This document shows positions 36,201 through 49,499 of a DNA stretch of 64,000 nucleotides, piece after piece. The DNA is from Bagarius yarrelli (Eukaryota > Chordata > Actinopteri > Siluriformes > Sisoridae), in contig VCAZ01000021.1 in the NCBI GenBank assembly GCA_005784505.1, positions 3,909,308 to 3,973,307 of the forward strand, written 5' to 3'. Numbering within the stretch: the stretch's first letter is position 1; each line of letters begins with the position of its first letter. A program made the translations under genes and the position numbers. The notes under the pieces were generated by a model, which had not been told where the DNA came from, made no database searches, and saw only the letters and a list, made by a program, of their open reading frames with translations.

Positions 36201-37302
36201 AATGTTGTAAAAAAATTTTTGAAAAAATAATAATAATAATTTAATAATGTTTAATAATGTTAGGTCTATGGCCAAAAATAAGGCTATTTGAAAACACAAT
36301 ATAAAGTTATTTTTTAACAATAGTCACAAACGCACCCAGAATTTATAGAATATTCCCTTTATTGCTTTTAAGAGGCAACCTCTATTTGGAAAAAAAAAAT
36401 GTTACTAAACACAGAAATATTGTCAAACAGAAAGAAATTTAAAACAGGCAGATTTATATGTGGTAGGCTATGTTATTATAAAAGGCTATGTTATTTATAA
36501 AATAAAATAAAATGTTATTATTAAATATTTAAAAAGTTAGTTATACTATACATCGCTTATAATTATATAAAAAAAGATTTTATCAGAAAATGCAAATTAT
36601 TTGCAATAAACATACAAATATTAAAACCTTCCCTTATATATATCCTTCTTGTTATTTAACATGTTGGAATAGACTGAAGATTCCTGAGGATCAGTCAGAA
36701 ACCAGAACCTGGACTCGTCATACATACATTAAAACACTTATGGAAAAATAACCGTTAATAAGGTTATTTGTACACACATTTAAATCTTAAATCCTCACAA
36801 AGTGAACCATTATACTAAAATAACCCTAATAAAGACTTCTGTTACTCCACAGGCATATAACTAATAGCTGATTTTTACTTTACAACTTACAATGTTTGAG
36901 ATTTAACTCTCACTGTGTAAATCATAACTGCTAAATTCAAAGATATAACAGTATCGGTGGCCTCTGATTGAAGACTCTTGAGCATAGAAAGCAAGCAAAA
37001 AGTTTGAACTCAAGTTCCAAAACTTACAGGAAAATGTGTGACTGCAGTGCGGAAAATGTTTTCTTTTATTGGTATTACAGTTAATATTTAAGAACTGTAA
37101 ATGTTTCATGCGAAACCTTTGGTTGGTTTGTAAACCTAGCAGATGCTTAAAGCAAATGTCAGTTGTTTTTTTATGTAGCAAACCTCGACAAAAATCCAAC
37201 GCAATGTCTGCTTCATTGATCATCTAAGTAAATTGTGCTATATTTAACTTGGACAGATAATAAAAGTGGTGGTGGTGATGACATTTTATATATTTTTTTT
37301 CA

Positions 37303-40300
37303 TCAGAGAGTCTGGTAGCCAGCAGTTCTCTTTCTCCTACTAAGAATATAAGCCAGGATTACGATGATGATGAGGATGAGCAGCGCAACACCTACGCCAA
37401 TTGCCACTTGGTAGTTCGGTCGGTCGGGCTTGCACAGGTCGACTACAGGAACAGACAAACAGACGTCTGGTTAATCTAATTCTAATACCTAAACAATAAA
37501 ATATCTAAAAAGGTTCACAGACTGGAAAAACTTAGTTATTTTAATTATAAAAAACATTCTAATTTGAAAACGGTACTGTAAATGCAGGCCGCGTGGAGAA
37601 ATTAGATATATAAATTAATGTAAAGTTATTTATAAGCATAAAACTGAATACAGCATGAGCTTTAACCTGACAGGTATCTATACTACCAGAAAATTACCCC
37701 AAAAAACAAAATGAGCATTTCTACTGTAAAATATTTAAGGGAAAAATGTCATAAAAACTGCGGATGTTAAAGGCAAAAAAACCTTAGAGGAAAACAGACA
37801 ATGTGAGACATATTAGAAATGCAATATTGTATATTGGAATAAAGTAAAGACTATATATACATGTAAAAAATGTACTACAGTTTAATGTTGAACAAGTCTT
37901 TGATTTGGCAGAGATATCTGGAAGGTTATTAGCAGAAGTATACTGTTACTATATATAATATTATATAACATACTTAACAGAAAAGAATGGTAAACAACAT
38001 ACCTAACCAGATTCTAAAGTTAAAAGCACAGAAAAGTATCCGGAAAAACTTGCCACACACAAGTCATTTAATATTCAATATTTAATAATATGTCTTTTTT
38101 ATACTGAATTTGCGATACATTTCAGTTTTTTTAAACTACATATCTAGAGTACACACAGACTTAATTTGTAATGACAACATTGATAATAAAATGCTACTTA
38201 CGGGGACCAAACTGGTTGTTGGTGAAGTTGAAGGCCTGTATCCTCTCCTGTCTGAACTCTAGGTAGGTGTCATTACCCAGTGAAACTGACTCTGACTTGC
38301 AGGAATAGGAGTGACCTGTTGCCATGCTGAAAAGTTGCACTCGTTTACTCTTCCTCTCCAAATGCGACAATTCTGAAGAAAGACAAGAACCTCACTAGAG
38401 TCAAAACGACAAGGGTGTACTAGATTTACGCATGTATCAGGTTAAATCATAAATGTGAGATTCTTCTGATCCATTTTTTCACCTACTGCAAAGGCACATG
38501 CTTTTGCTTGAACAATTAAGAACTATACACACTTTTCTACTACGAATAAATCACATGAAATCATCTATGCTGTTTTATAGTGCTGTATCTATGAAATGCA
38601 TGTGCATGTTGTTGTGTTACTAAAGTCATGACACCACAACTCCAAAGGCCATTTTTATGTGCAGGAAACCGGTTTATCAGCATAGCGCTTATTAATTAGA
38701 CCTCGCCATTCATTTACTCATGCATCACATTTAAGCTTAAAAAAACTACCCTATTATACCTGTATTAAAAAAAAAAATGTGTTAAACATGCCGATAAACA
38801 TTAAGTGCAAGACAATAAAGTTTTGTGAAGCTGGTCTAATATCGGCTTGTGTTTAGTACACTGATTGTTTATTCTGCTTATCTGTTTCAGGAAAGCAAAG
38901 TTCATGCATTAGAGAAGGCAAGCATGAACTGGTTTAAGAGCATAGAGGCTCGCTGCTAGACACCTCTTCTGATAGATATCTTTTTGACATTATTTGACCA
39001 AAGAACATAGTGGCACGACATGAGCAATTACGAAGTCACTGTAGTAAACACATATGATAAAGGTCGTAATAAAGTACCATTTAAAGGTAAGTTGTTCAGG
39101 GAAAAATAGTTAACAGTTTCAAACTATTGCAAAAAGTACAAAGCACATAATGTCTTTGCACGATCACTAACAAAAGGATGTTGCACCTACCTCCAGCCTT
39201 AAATGCATAAGAGAGGTTAACAGCCACACCACTAACGAAGACCACATTTGTAGTGTCGTTCTTTAAAAAAAAACAAAAGAGCAAGTGAGAACAATCATGT
39301 AGACCCTCAGAAGTACATGCACACACACACACACACACACCATAAGTGTTATATGAATCAGATAATGATTCACACCAGAAAAGCACTTCATACCGCATGT
39401 GACTCGTTTATCTGAAACATGACTCTACTTTAAGATTTACTATAAAGTTTTTAAAAGCAAAGTTTTAAATCAATATAATGACCATGTCAGTAGAAAGAAA
39501 AATAAAAAGTCTTTTTAGACTCGTATCAGGATGTTCATCAAAATGGTGTCAGCCACCTGCCATTTTTATTCATCAAAGCGGTTACTAGGCTGCTTAAGGT
39601 CTGTTTCAGCTTACTTCCTCTTCCAGTACAACTTCCTTATTTATACCAATGTATCAGCAACTTATCAGCAACATAAGCAAATCAAGTTCTGACATTTTAT
39701 TCTTTTGGATTTAGGAGATTCAATTATTTTCCTGCTGGTTACCAAAACTGGCAATTAAACAACTATTTTAAGTTAAATTAAGTTAAATAACGTTTTGAGT
39801 TAAGCCAGTCCTGTTTATTTGAAATTAAACTGTTTAACTGTTTAAATGTTAATTTGACAAATTGTAAATTTATATATTTTTTAAATTGAAAAAAAATAAT
39901 TGTAAAAATTAAATATTTTTTGCATATACATATATTGCTATTAAAAAAGGTAGACGCTTGGCATACCTTAATGAAATCCATGGAGATGTATCCTTCATTT
40001 AAAATAATCTTCAGTCTGGCACTATTGCGTTCACAATTGCCAGCACTGCTTGCATTTCCTGGAATAACATAGGTGCCTACCATCTACAAAAAAGATTATT
40101 CAAAGTATTTTTTAAACTAATAGATACAATAATATTATCCATTACACATACGGAGATAAAAGTTATACAACTGCATTGATATTTAAAAGTATATCAAAAA
40201 ACACAAAACAATTATAGGGATACATAGAAACATATCGTCCCAACAATTTCCTTACATGTTGTATATTGTTGTTGACGTGAACCTGGATTGCCGCCTGGAC

Positions 40301-41473
40301 CATAATGCACAGCTTGTTGCCATCCTTCACGGTGTAGTTGCCCACTGTGCTGTTGGTTGTTGGCGTGGGCATTGGAATGGGTGAAGTAGTCGTACTAGGG
40401 GTTGTTGTGTTTGCAGTCGTGGTATTGTGGGGAGCCAGGGTAGTAGTAATGTTTGGGGTTGTAGTATTGTGCGGAGCTGGGGTAGTTGTTGTTACGTTTG
40501 CAGTTGTAGTATTGTGGGGAGTTGGAGTAGCAGTTACATTGGCAGTTGTTGTATTGTGGGAAGAGGTGATAGGAGCAGAGGTGGTGAAAAATGGAGCAGG
40601 GGGCAGCATTCTAGCAGGCGGGTTTGCGTATCTGGCATCGTCTTCGGCTAAAGCGAGAGCTGAGGAAAGTGAAAAGATTGAAGTGAAAAGCTTTAGGATG
40701 TGTGTGTATATATATATATAAGTAATAATGAAAAAAAAAACTCATCTAAATTTAATTTAATTTAATGATGCACAAACATTAATAGTCAGGGGTGCCCCTG
40801 GGGTGGCAGGGCCCCAAATTCCCGCCAACAGTCCTGATGTACTTAAGTTAAAGAAATGCATCTGATTTACAGCTTGATTAGTAAAATATGTTTGTTTATT
40901 TATTTCATTATTTAATATGATTTGTGTACATTAATATTTAATTACTTAACAACTAATAGACTCTTTTAGCTGGTCGACGTATCACTTATGCTTTTGGCTT
41001 GTCGTCTTCGTGTCACGTGAGAATGAAACACATGACCTATCGAAACGTTCATTTTAGACCAATTAAAAAAAACCCAAACAACTCGAAACTGTTTAAAAAA
41101 TAAATAAAAAAACTCGGTAGCTCTGTTCAGATTCTTTAAACCGAAATAAAAAAAAAACTACAGAAGAAGAATTTTTCGGCTCCATTTTAACTGTAACACA
41201 CTTCACCTTACATTAGAACTCCACCTCAATGTTCCTTTTTTAATAAGCGCTATGAAGCTCTTTCTTTTTTTTCAAGAAAATTTTACCAGAAAAAAAAACC
41301 CGTCAATGCTTTAAGATTTAGTATTTAAAAAATATTTCGGTTTTAGATATCGTTGTTTTTGCCCCGGTTACTAAGGACACTATAAATAAATAAGTAAATA
41401 TATATATATATCTACACATACCTGTGGCCAGCACGAAGACAGCCACTATCAGACGCGCTGATCCGGGTCTCAT
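37303..41473 (-). CDS. cd68: CD68-like (macrosialin) lysosomal mucin of the LAMP family, 317 aa
   Basis: Six exons on the minus strand: 41473-41422, 40659-40256, 40083-39967, 39260-39191, 38372-38202 and 37442-37303, giving 317 residues. Order: signal peptide (MRPGSARLIVAVFVLA), a Thr/Pro-rich mucin region (about 36-118) with four repeats starting HNTTT, and one LAMP luminal domain with the four expected cysteines (LCIM, GNCE, YSCK, DLCK). Then a single TM segment (VAIGVGVALLILIIIVILAY) and the short tail RRKRTAGYQTL, whose GYQTL is the Yxx-hydrophobic lysosomal sorting signal. One LAMP domain plus mucin fits CD68, a late-endosome/lysosome glycoprotein of macrophages. LAMP3 has a similar plan, so the symbol is likely but not certain. 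The NTT and NVT sequons suggest heavy glycosylation. Confidence 0.85.
39319..39341. repeat. (AC)n microsatellite
   Basis: Short CA run in a cd68 intron. Confidence 0.9.
40361..40580 (-). repeat. Coding minisatellite of the cd68 mucin region
   Basis: Four imperfect 42-45-bp units, each coding a HNTTTANVT-like block plus a T/P linker. Imperfections suggest it is old. Confidence 0.8.
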
Positions 41474-42396
41474 TTTCACAGCTTCTTCTTCACTAAAGTG
41501 CTGCTGTGGTTCTACTAACTCCTGCTGTTTATAGTCCGGGGCAGATAAACTGTGATGCGGGTACTTGAAGCTGCTGTGTCGTCTGCTAAAGTGTCAGAAA
41601 CGAAACTGGAAAATAAGTAAGGAAGTAAGATCACGTTACCCAGCGGAATTGCACAAGTCGAGTTCAGCTCGTGGCTTTGAATTGCGATGATGATGATGAT
41701 GATGATAAACTGATTGTCCTTCAGATATAAAGGGCCAAAACGAAAGTAACTCTGTTACTCTGTTGTCTGTTAAATCAGTGGACTAGTAGGAAAATACTTA
41801 GGATATACATTGGAAGGGTTGTTTTTTTTAAGAATTACATTTGCTGTTGTTGACCAATTTTTCGTTTTGCTTTAAATGACTAGGCAGGAAAGACTATCAG
41901 AAGGTCGATCTACACATCCTGCTGGTTTATAATAAATCATGTTTCTTTACAGTTAATCGAGTCCGCATCTGAGGGTTTTTTTCCTTATCTATTTAAAACA
42001 CCCTAAACTAAATCAGACAAAACAGGTTTGAAATGATTGAACCAAATAATGGTGGTGTAATGGAGCCTAGTTTCTTAAAGCGACTGTAAGCAATCTTAGC
42101 CATGGATTAAAGCATCTCAAACATGTTCTTTCATCTGTTCTCTCTTTTTTAATAAAAATCCATGGCTTTAAAAAAGCTTCTTTTTTTGAGGGTAAAAAAA
42201 ATATCAATGCAGTTAATTGCAAGTGATTTACTAAACAATGTTTATTTAAACAACCTTATTTGTTATATATCTCCCTCGACATATCATTTATGTTAGTTGC
42301 TGTTTATATAGCTAATACATTAATTGTGCCGAACCTATTTCAATCCAAAAGTTATTCATTTATTATACAGAATCTTATAGTCATACTAATATATAG

Positions 42397-42453
<57 letters not shown>

Positions 42454-43149
42454 TAAACATTTATAATAATTAAGTAAATAATATACTAAATATAAAATAT
42501 AATATTTTAATACTAGTAAACTATACTAGTAATACTATACTAGTAAATATATACTAAGTAAATATAACTAAATATATACTACCATTTAAAGTAAGTATAA
42601 TTAAAAACACAGTATTATAAGAGGCATAGGAATAATTCGCATTTGTATTATAAAGTTGAAGCACACAAGAAGAACCCATTTTAATGACATCTTGATTCAT
42701 CATGTTCATGTGACAAGAAACCGAAAAGCCCAGTTACTAAATATGCATAGTAATAAAGCCAAAAACACAAATCAGGAAACACATGATGTAATTATGACTA
42801 AGAAGCATGTAGCCAAATGTTGTAACACTAAACTAGAACCTAGCAAATACACCTTGTATAAAATCAGCTGTACTTTTACACCACTGACATTTTGAATTCA
42901 AGATTATTGACAATAAATCTAAAAATGACTCTTTACATAGTGCTACAACGCTGCCACTCTTTATAGCTGAGGTTTGTACTTTTGTTGGAACCTCGGGACC
43001 ATGTGATTAATAAAGAAACATAAGATGACCGGTTGCTGACAAGCAGTCTTTCTTCCATTTCTTAGATTTACTTCCTCAAGTCTCATGAATCAGCCGTATA
43101 GTGTATGTTTTAACAAGTCAACTTATTCTTAACTTTTTCTACTTGTCTC
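41474..43149. other. Intergenic cd68 promoter side and NWD1-like 3' flank
   Basis: Next to cd68 lie 'cagaaacgaaactgg' and 'aaggaagtaag' (about 41596-41620), IRF-like and ETS-like by eye. There is a TA microsatellite at 42400-42451. Nothing else coding. Confidence 0.45.
42400..42451. repeat. (TA)n microsatellite
   Basis: About 26 TA units. Confidence 0.95.
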
Positions 43150-46100
43150 TCAGTCCTCCTCTTCATCGCTGCTGCTTGACTCTCCAAAAAGTTGCTCATA
43201 GTCTGCAATTTTACCTGTTTTTTTAAGGCCCTGTTTGCCAAAAGTCATACTGATAAGGGTGGAAATGTCACTGAAACCCAAAAGGACAGTGCACTTCTCA
43301 TTACCCACAACAGATACACACTGAATTCTGGAATCGGGAGTGAAGACAGACAACACTGTCCCTGCTTCAAGGTCCCACACACTCAGTTCATCTGCAGAAA
43401 GATAGAGTTAATCAGTTTGCTATTGATAACTGTTCAGTACAGATAAATAACATGGCCCAAAGTTTCTAAACACATGACCATCAACCAAGTTGGGGGTCAC
43501 ATGTATAGGATGTTTTTTATGCTGTAATAGTAACAAATCACGTCACTAAAATAAAGAAGCTAAAATATGTATGGATTGCTAAAAGCTCTGTCCTCAACTC
43601 CACTGAACACATCTGAGACAAGCACCAACTTCGTGGGGGGCCTTCTCATTCCAAAATCAGTCTCTGACCACACAAATGCTTTTGTCGTGGACTACAAAAA
43701 TCCCCATAGCTTTGTTGAAAAAAAAACTACTAAAAATGATTTAGAAAAGAGTGGAGGCTGTATTAGTATTAAGGCTGTAGGCTGTATTAAAGGCTAAGCC
43801 AACTCTATTCATTTATATGTTTTGGACCTTTATATTTATAGATGCAGGTCCACAAAACTTTGACCATATAACAAGTCCCATATTGTTCTGTTGTCTCACA
43901 GTGCCAGGCCATTTTTCAGATTCTTGACAGATGTGTGTGCATGTAACAGTAAAACATGTTACAGGTTTTAGGCTTTTGTTGTTATGCAGTAATTATCATT
44001 AAAATTAAATTAACTTAAACCTTAAAGCTGTTAACATTCACCTGTTTTTTATGAATTATACAAGAACACTCCTATGACTTATCAAAAGATAGTTAAGCAG
44101 ATATAGATCTATATTAAACTGCAGAGACCAATGTGTGTAAACCTGTAGAAGTATAAAAGATAACGCATTCCAAAGGTCACGGTAACTAGATAAGTGTAGG
44201 ATATTACCTGCTAGCAAAATGGCTTCGGTTCCTCCTTTGGTAATGTAAAGTCTGCTGGACACATGCATCTTTAGGCTCCCGTATCCTGAGATGGTCTTGT
44301 GTTTTCTTTTAAAAGGCTCCCACACTTTTAATCTAAAAAACGAACCGAATCCAATAGTTATATCCTAAATTTAGGTAACAGCTGTGCATTTCATTTTCAA
44401 TTTTTAAAGCCTTGCTTAGCAATCCACCTCTAACATTTTGACACTGAAAACTGAGATCGACATGTAAAGGGCCATTATGATTAAATAAGAATTTACTTGT
44501 AACTCCTGCAAAAACGTGAATATGGACAACTGTATTATGAACGTAAAGCTATTACCATGCACATCCGTATGTATTTTTCAACATTCTCTTAGTCACTCCT
44601 TGAATGACCTCGAAAATTCCTGGAAAGGCTTTCAACTACAGTATTGAGTGTGGGTGTGGGTTTTTATCCACAATAGCATTAATGAGTTTAGATACTACTG
44701 ATGGGTGAGCTAATCTCGAAGGAGATCTTGATCATCCCAAACAGGGTTAAGGCTCCTGCCGAACACTCAAATTTTACTCTCCTGGGCATAGCATACCTTT
44801 ATGAAGCTTGCTTTGTCCACAGGTGCATTGTAACTACTCTGTCTGAACTACTTTAACTATCTGTCGAAGGAATACATTCTGGACAACTGTTTGCTTCCAA
44901 CTTTATGGCAACAGTTTGGGGATGACACATTTATATGGATGTGCTGGTCAAGTGTCCACAGACATTTTGCCATATCATTTGAACTTTACTTGATTTTTCC
45001 AGATATTTATTGTGCTGGTTTAAATGTTTATATTTGTTGCTGGTGCTGATACAGGAGTCAGCACTTATCTTCATGTAGTAATGTATCTTTAAGCCAACAT
45101 TAGGATGTGCTTTTCATGTAGACTACAGATGATGATATATGCTAAATATTGTGAGCGCACGTGTCTCGTTCACTTTGTTTATATGGAAATAAATTCCACA
45201 AAAGTCCTGACAGACTGTGCTTGCTTGGCTCTGTCAGCCAACCAGCCACCACATACTTGTTAGACGTTCCAATGCCGAAAACAACTCTGCTGGCGTCATC
45301 TGTGATTGCTACACAACAAATTCCAGGTTCATTTTTTAGTCTTTTTTGCACCTGGATTACCAAAATAATAAAGAAAGGAAAACACATGATTAGAAAATAA
45401 TCCCTAATTCCAGGAGCTTGTTTACTTATATATTAAACTGTTTTGTCTATGCAACCTATAACACAGCATGATTTTTTTTTTAAAACAATGAATCATTGGC
45501 TTTCATATAATACATATAGTATAAAATAGGATAGTATTTGATAAAAAGATAATAAACAACAAAGGGATTTTTTAAATTTATTGTTTTATCAAGTTCTAAT
45601 CTTATATTAAACACTAATTTGTAAAATGTTAATTTATCTTTAAAAACTTGTCTATTGTTTTTATTAAAGGTCATTGTTAGGATTCAGGTTAAAAATTCAT
45701 ATTTTAATATAGTATAATATTTATTTAAATAAATAGAAAAACATGTACTGGACCAGCTTTTTAAAATTTCAGTAAAAAAAACTTTAAAAATGTTAATAAA
45801 GTAAAACATGAAAGCTTAATTTGTATTATTTTACATATTATTTAAAAATGTTTTGTCCGAAATACCCTGCCATTCTGTGTTTCCCAGAGAGTGAGGTAAG
45901 GAGCTCGCTGGGCTTCACTATAGTTGGAGATGATCAAGTGTGTTCCTGAGTGTGTAAGCGCCGCTGTACGAAGATCCAGAAGGGACCAACAATCTTCAAG
46001 TGTGTGCAAGTGTTCCTGGGAACTAACACTGAACACATTCAAGTGATGGGCAAAGTAGGAACATATTACCACCTGAACAAAAAATGAATCGAAAATAAAC

Positions 46101-49100
46101 AGAGCTACTTGAGTTAATCAGGAGTAGGTACAGGTCTAAGGTATGATTTAATGAATAGTAATAGCTTTAGAAAGAAAGTTCTCTTTTGGAGTGAATTGTA
46201 CCTTTTCATTTCCACTAAGGAGGTATTGGTCTATAGAGTTATATTTCTCTCTTTCTAAACATTGCTGCACTTCTCTCTCTCTCTGTAGCTCACTATCTTG
46301 TCTCCTCTTTTTGGCAGTCTTCGTTTCTGTGCGCCAGTCCCACGGCATCACCAGCTCTGTATAGCACACAAAATCGTCAGACTAACTGTAAAGATCTGAA
46401 TAAACAAAATGTAGATGCACAGTGATCAATATTGGTGTGACTTTTCTGCACTACTTTAACACATAAGGTGGTTTATTTAACTAGACAGTTAGCAAGCATT
46501 AAATCTTGAGGTAGCAAGCATTAAATCTTAAAAGTATGTTTTACAAATTTAATGTATACCAACACACATACAAGTTTGTCTTAACCAAAACATGTACAAA
46601 GCACATAATTGTAAAAAATGCAAACACGTGTTCATGTTTCAGCATGGCAATGCCCCTGTGCACAAAGACGCTCCATGGGTTCATGTTGAAGCTAGGGCAC
46701 AGAGCCCTCCTAAACACACTAAAGATTGTTAGGGTAAAATTGTAGGCTGATAACATCCCAGACCTCCTCGCCTAGTGTAACATTATTGCTTTATCTTACC
46801 TATACTATAGTGGCTGAACGGGCAAATCCCCTAAGCAATGCTTCCAACTTTCCAGAAATGTCAAGAACTGTGAGAGATATTACAGTAGTAAAAGTGTGAT
46901 TCAACCTACAAAAGGCTGTTTAACCCTTGTGTTTGTTTAAAAAGAAATTCATTCATTCATCTTCTATACCCGCTTATTCCCTACTTCAGGGCTTCAAAAT
47001 GGCGAAAGGCAGGAGGGTTACAGCCTGGACAGGTCGCCAGTCCATCACAGGGCCACACACACACTCACACTCATTCCTATGGGCAATTTAAAATCACCAA
47101 TCAACTTAACATACATGTTTTTGACTATGGTAGAAAACCGGAGTACCCAGAGTAAACCCACGCAAGTATGAAGAGAACATGCAAACTCCACACAGAAAGA
47201 CCCCTGCCCAGAAATCAAACCCGGGACCTTCTGGCCGTTAGGCAACAGTGCTAACCACTAAGCCCTCAAGAGAAATTATACTATATAGTTTTTAGCCCCA
47301 GTCTCATTATCCTTAGCTGATCTTAGGAAATAAGAGACCATTTTCTATAACACTTATATTTTCAAATGTGCTCGAACGATGTGAATGGCAAATATAAACC
47401 ACAAATTATGTCAAAGTAAACACCTTTTAAGTGTTTTTATTTTAATTAAATTGTTATGACTGTGTTGATTGAAAAACAAAATGCTGTGGGTCCACCAGAG
47501 CCGTGAATTTGGGTTAGGTGACTAAAACGTTACCACATATTAGTATTACCACGTACCTGATCTTTCTTTAGTAGGCATGTTCAGGGGCTGGCTGTCAGAA
47601 ACCAACAAACTAGACCGCAAAGAATTCTTATGGTTGGTTTTAATACGGTGCTTAATGTAGCCAGTGTTCAGGTCCCACATTATCAGATGGTCACTATGTG
47701 AAACACAAAGAGAATGAATTATTTTTACAACAGACTTTTAAATCATTCTATACTGCAATATCTACAATATATACAGTATATAAAATACTCTACACATCCC
47801 CTAATAATAGTGCAGGTATTTGTAATTTTTTTAGATAAAACTAAGACAAATTATGTCAGAATTTCAAGCAAAAGTTTTTATCCAGTCTTTCATTGGTGAT
47901 GCCCACATTATGCCCACTTGTTTATAATGGCGTTGGTGGCATTTCATAAATATTTAATGCATTAATACTTTTTTACTGATTAATACATTTAAACAATGAA
48001 ATGTCATATATGTTTTGTATAAGCTCTGTATATGCAGTTGCTAAAACCAATAAATTGGTTCAATTAGTAGATTACTAACCGAGTCTCTGACAGACCAAGC
48101 AGAAGCTCCCCCTCAATGAGCCGGTAGTCTTGTTCAGGGCAGGGTACAATAAAAAGGCCAGACTGCTTCTTAATGTAGCTTTTTGTTGGAAGATCATACA
48201 CCAGAAGTGTCTACATAGGTCCAGAGGATAATTGCCAACAGTAGACAAAAAAAGAAAGCATCTTGTATATTTTTAAATTTTTAAGCATTACCTAGTATCA
48301 AACCGATGGCTTCAATTGAAACAATTAATGCAAAAAAAACTATTTATATATATACACACAGTGAAGAAAAAAAGTATCCTCTGCCGATTTTGTAGATTTG
48401 TCCACTGACAATCATCAGTCTATAATTTTTAATGATAGGTCCAACAGTAACAAACCCAGGTGTCTTTTATACAGGTAAAGAGCTAGGATTGGGAGAACTG
48501 TCTTAAGGGGGCTATATTAAAGACAAAACGCTTCTAATCTCAGCACTTTAACTGTGTAAGAGATACCTGTCCACAGAAGCAATCAATCAATCAGAGTTTA
48601 AACTCTCCACCTTGGCCAAAACCAAAGAGCTGTCCAAGAAGGTTAGGGACAAGATTGTAGACCTACACAGAACTGGAATGGAGTACAAGGCCATCGGCAA
48701 GTAGCTTGGTTATATGGTGAAAACGATTATTCGCAAATAGTCACCAGGAAAACAGTTGCTAACACACTACACAGTAAAGAACTTAAATCCAGTAGCACCC
48801 ACAAGGTCCCCCTGCTCACGAAAGCACATGTCTAGGACTGTCTGAAGTTTGCCAAGGAACATCTGAATGATTCAGAGAAGAACTGGGTAAAAATGTTGGG
48901 GTCAGATGAGATCAATATAGAGCTAATTGGCATCAACTGTTTGGAGGTGAGGGAATTCTGCCTATGACCCTAAGAACACCATCACTACCGTCAACCATGG
49001 AGGTGGAAACATTATGCTTTAAGGGTGTTTTGCTGCTAAGGGGACAGGAGAACTTCACCACATCAAAAGGGGTGATGGACTTCTTGAGTGAGAACCTCCA

Positions 49101-49413
49101 AAACTCAGGGCCAAAGCAACTAAGGAGCAGCTCAAGAAGAACACGTTATGGTCCTGAAGTGGTCTATACAGCCTCCAAACTTTAATGACATGGAGATGAT
49201 CTGCAATGTGTGCAAACCTACTGGCCAACTACAAGAGGGTTTGGCCACCAAGTCTTCTTTTGTGAACGGGTCAAATACTTATTTCACTCAATAAAATTCA
49301 ATTCAATTAATAACTTGAAATGTATTATTCTGAGTGTTTTTGTTCTGTCTCTTACTTCTTTGTCAGTGGGCAAATGTACAAAATCAGCAGGAGATGAAAT
49401 AAGAAATAATAAC

Positions 49414-49499
<86 letters not shown>

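Larger units (their letters stand above)
35130..37250. other. Intergenic cd68-ms4a region
   Basis: A LINE relic (35560-35880), a SINE (36012-36200) and AT-rich sequence. The cd68 3' UTR probably runs down to a possible AATAAA at 37075-37080 on the minus strand. No other exon seen. Confidence 0.55.

Noticed and set aside
40338..40721. 127-codon valine-rich ORF on the + strand
   Set aside because: It is the antisense shadow of the cd68 mucin exon.
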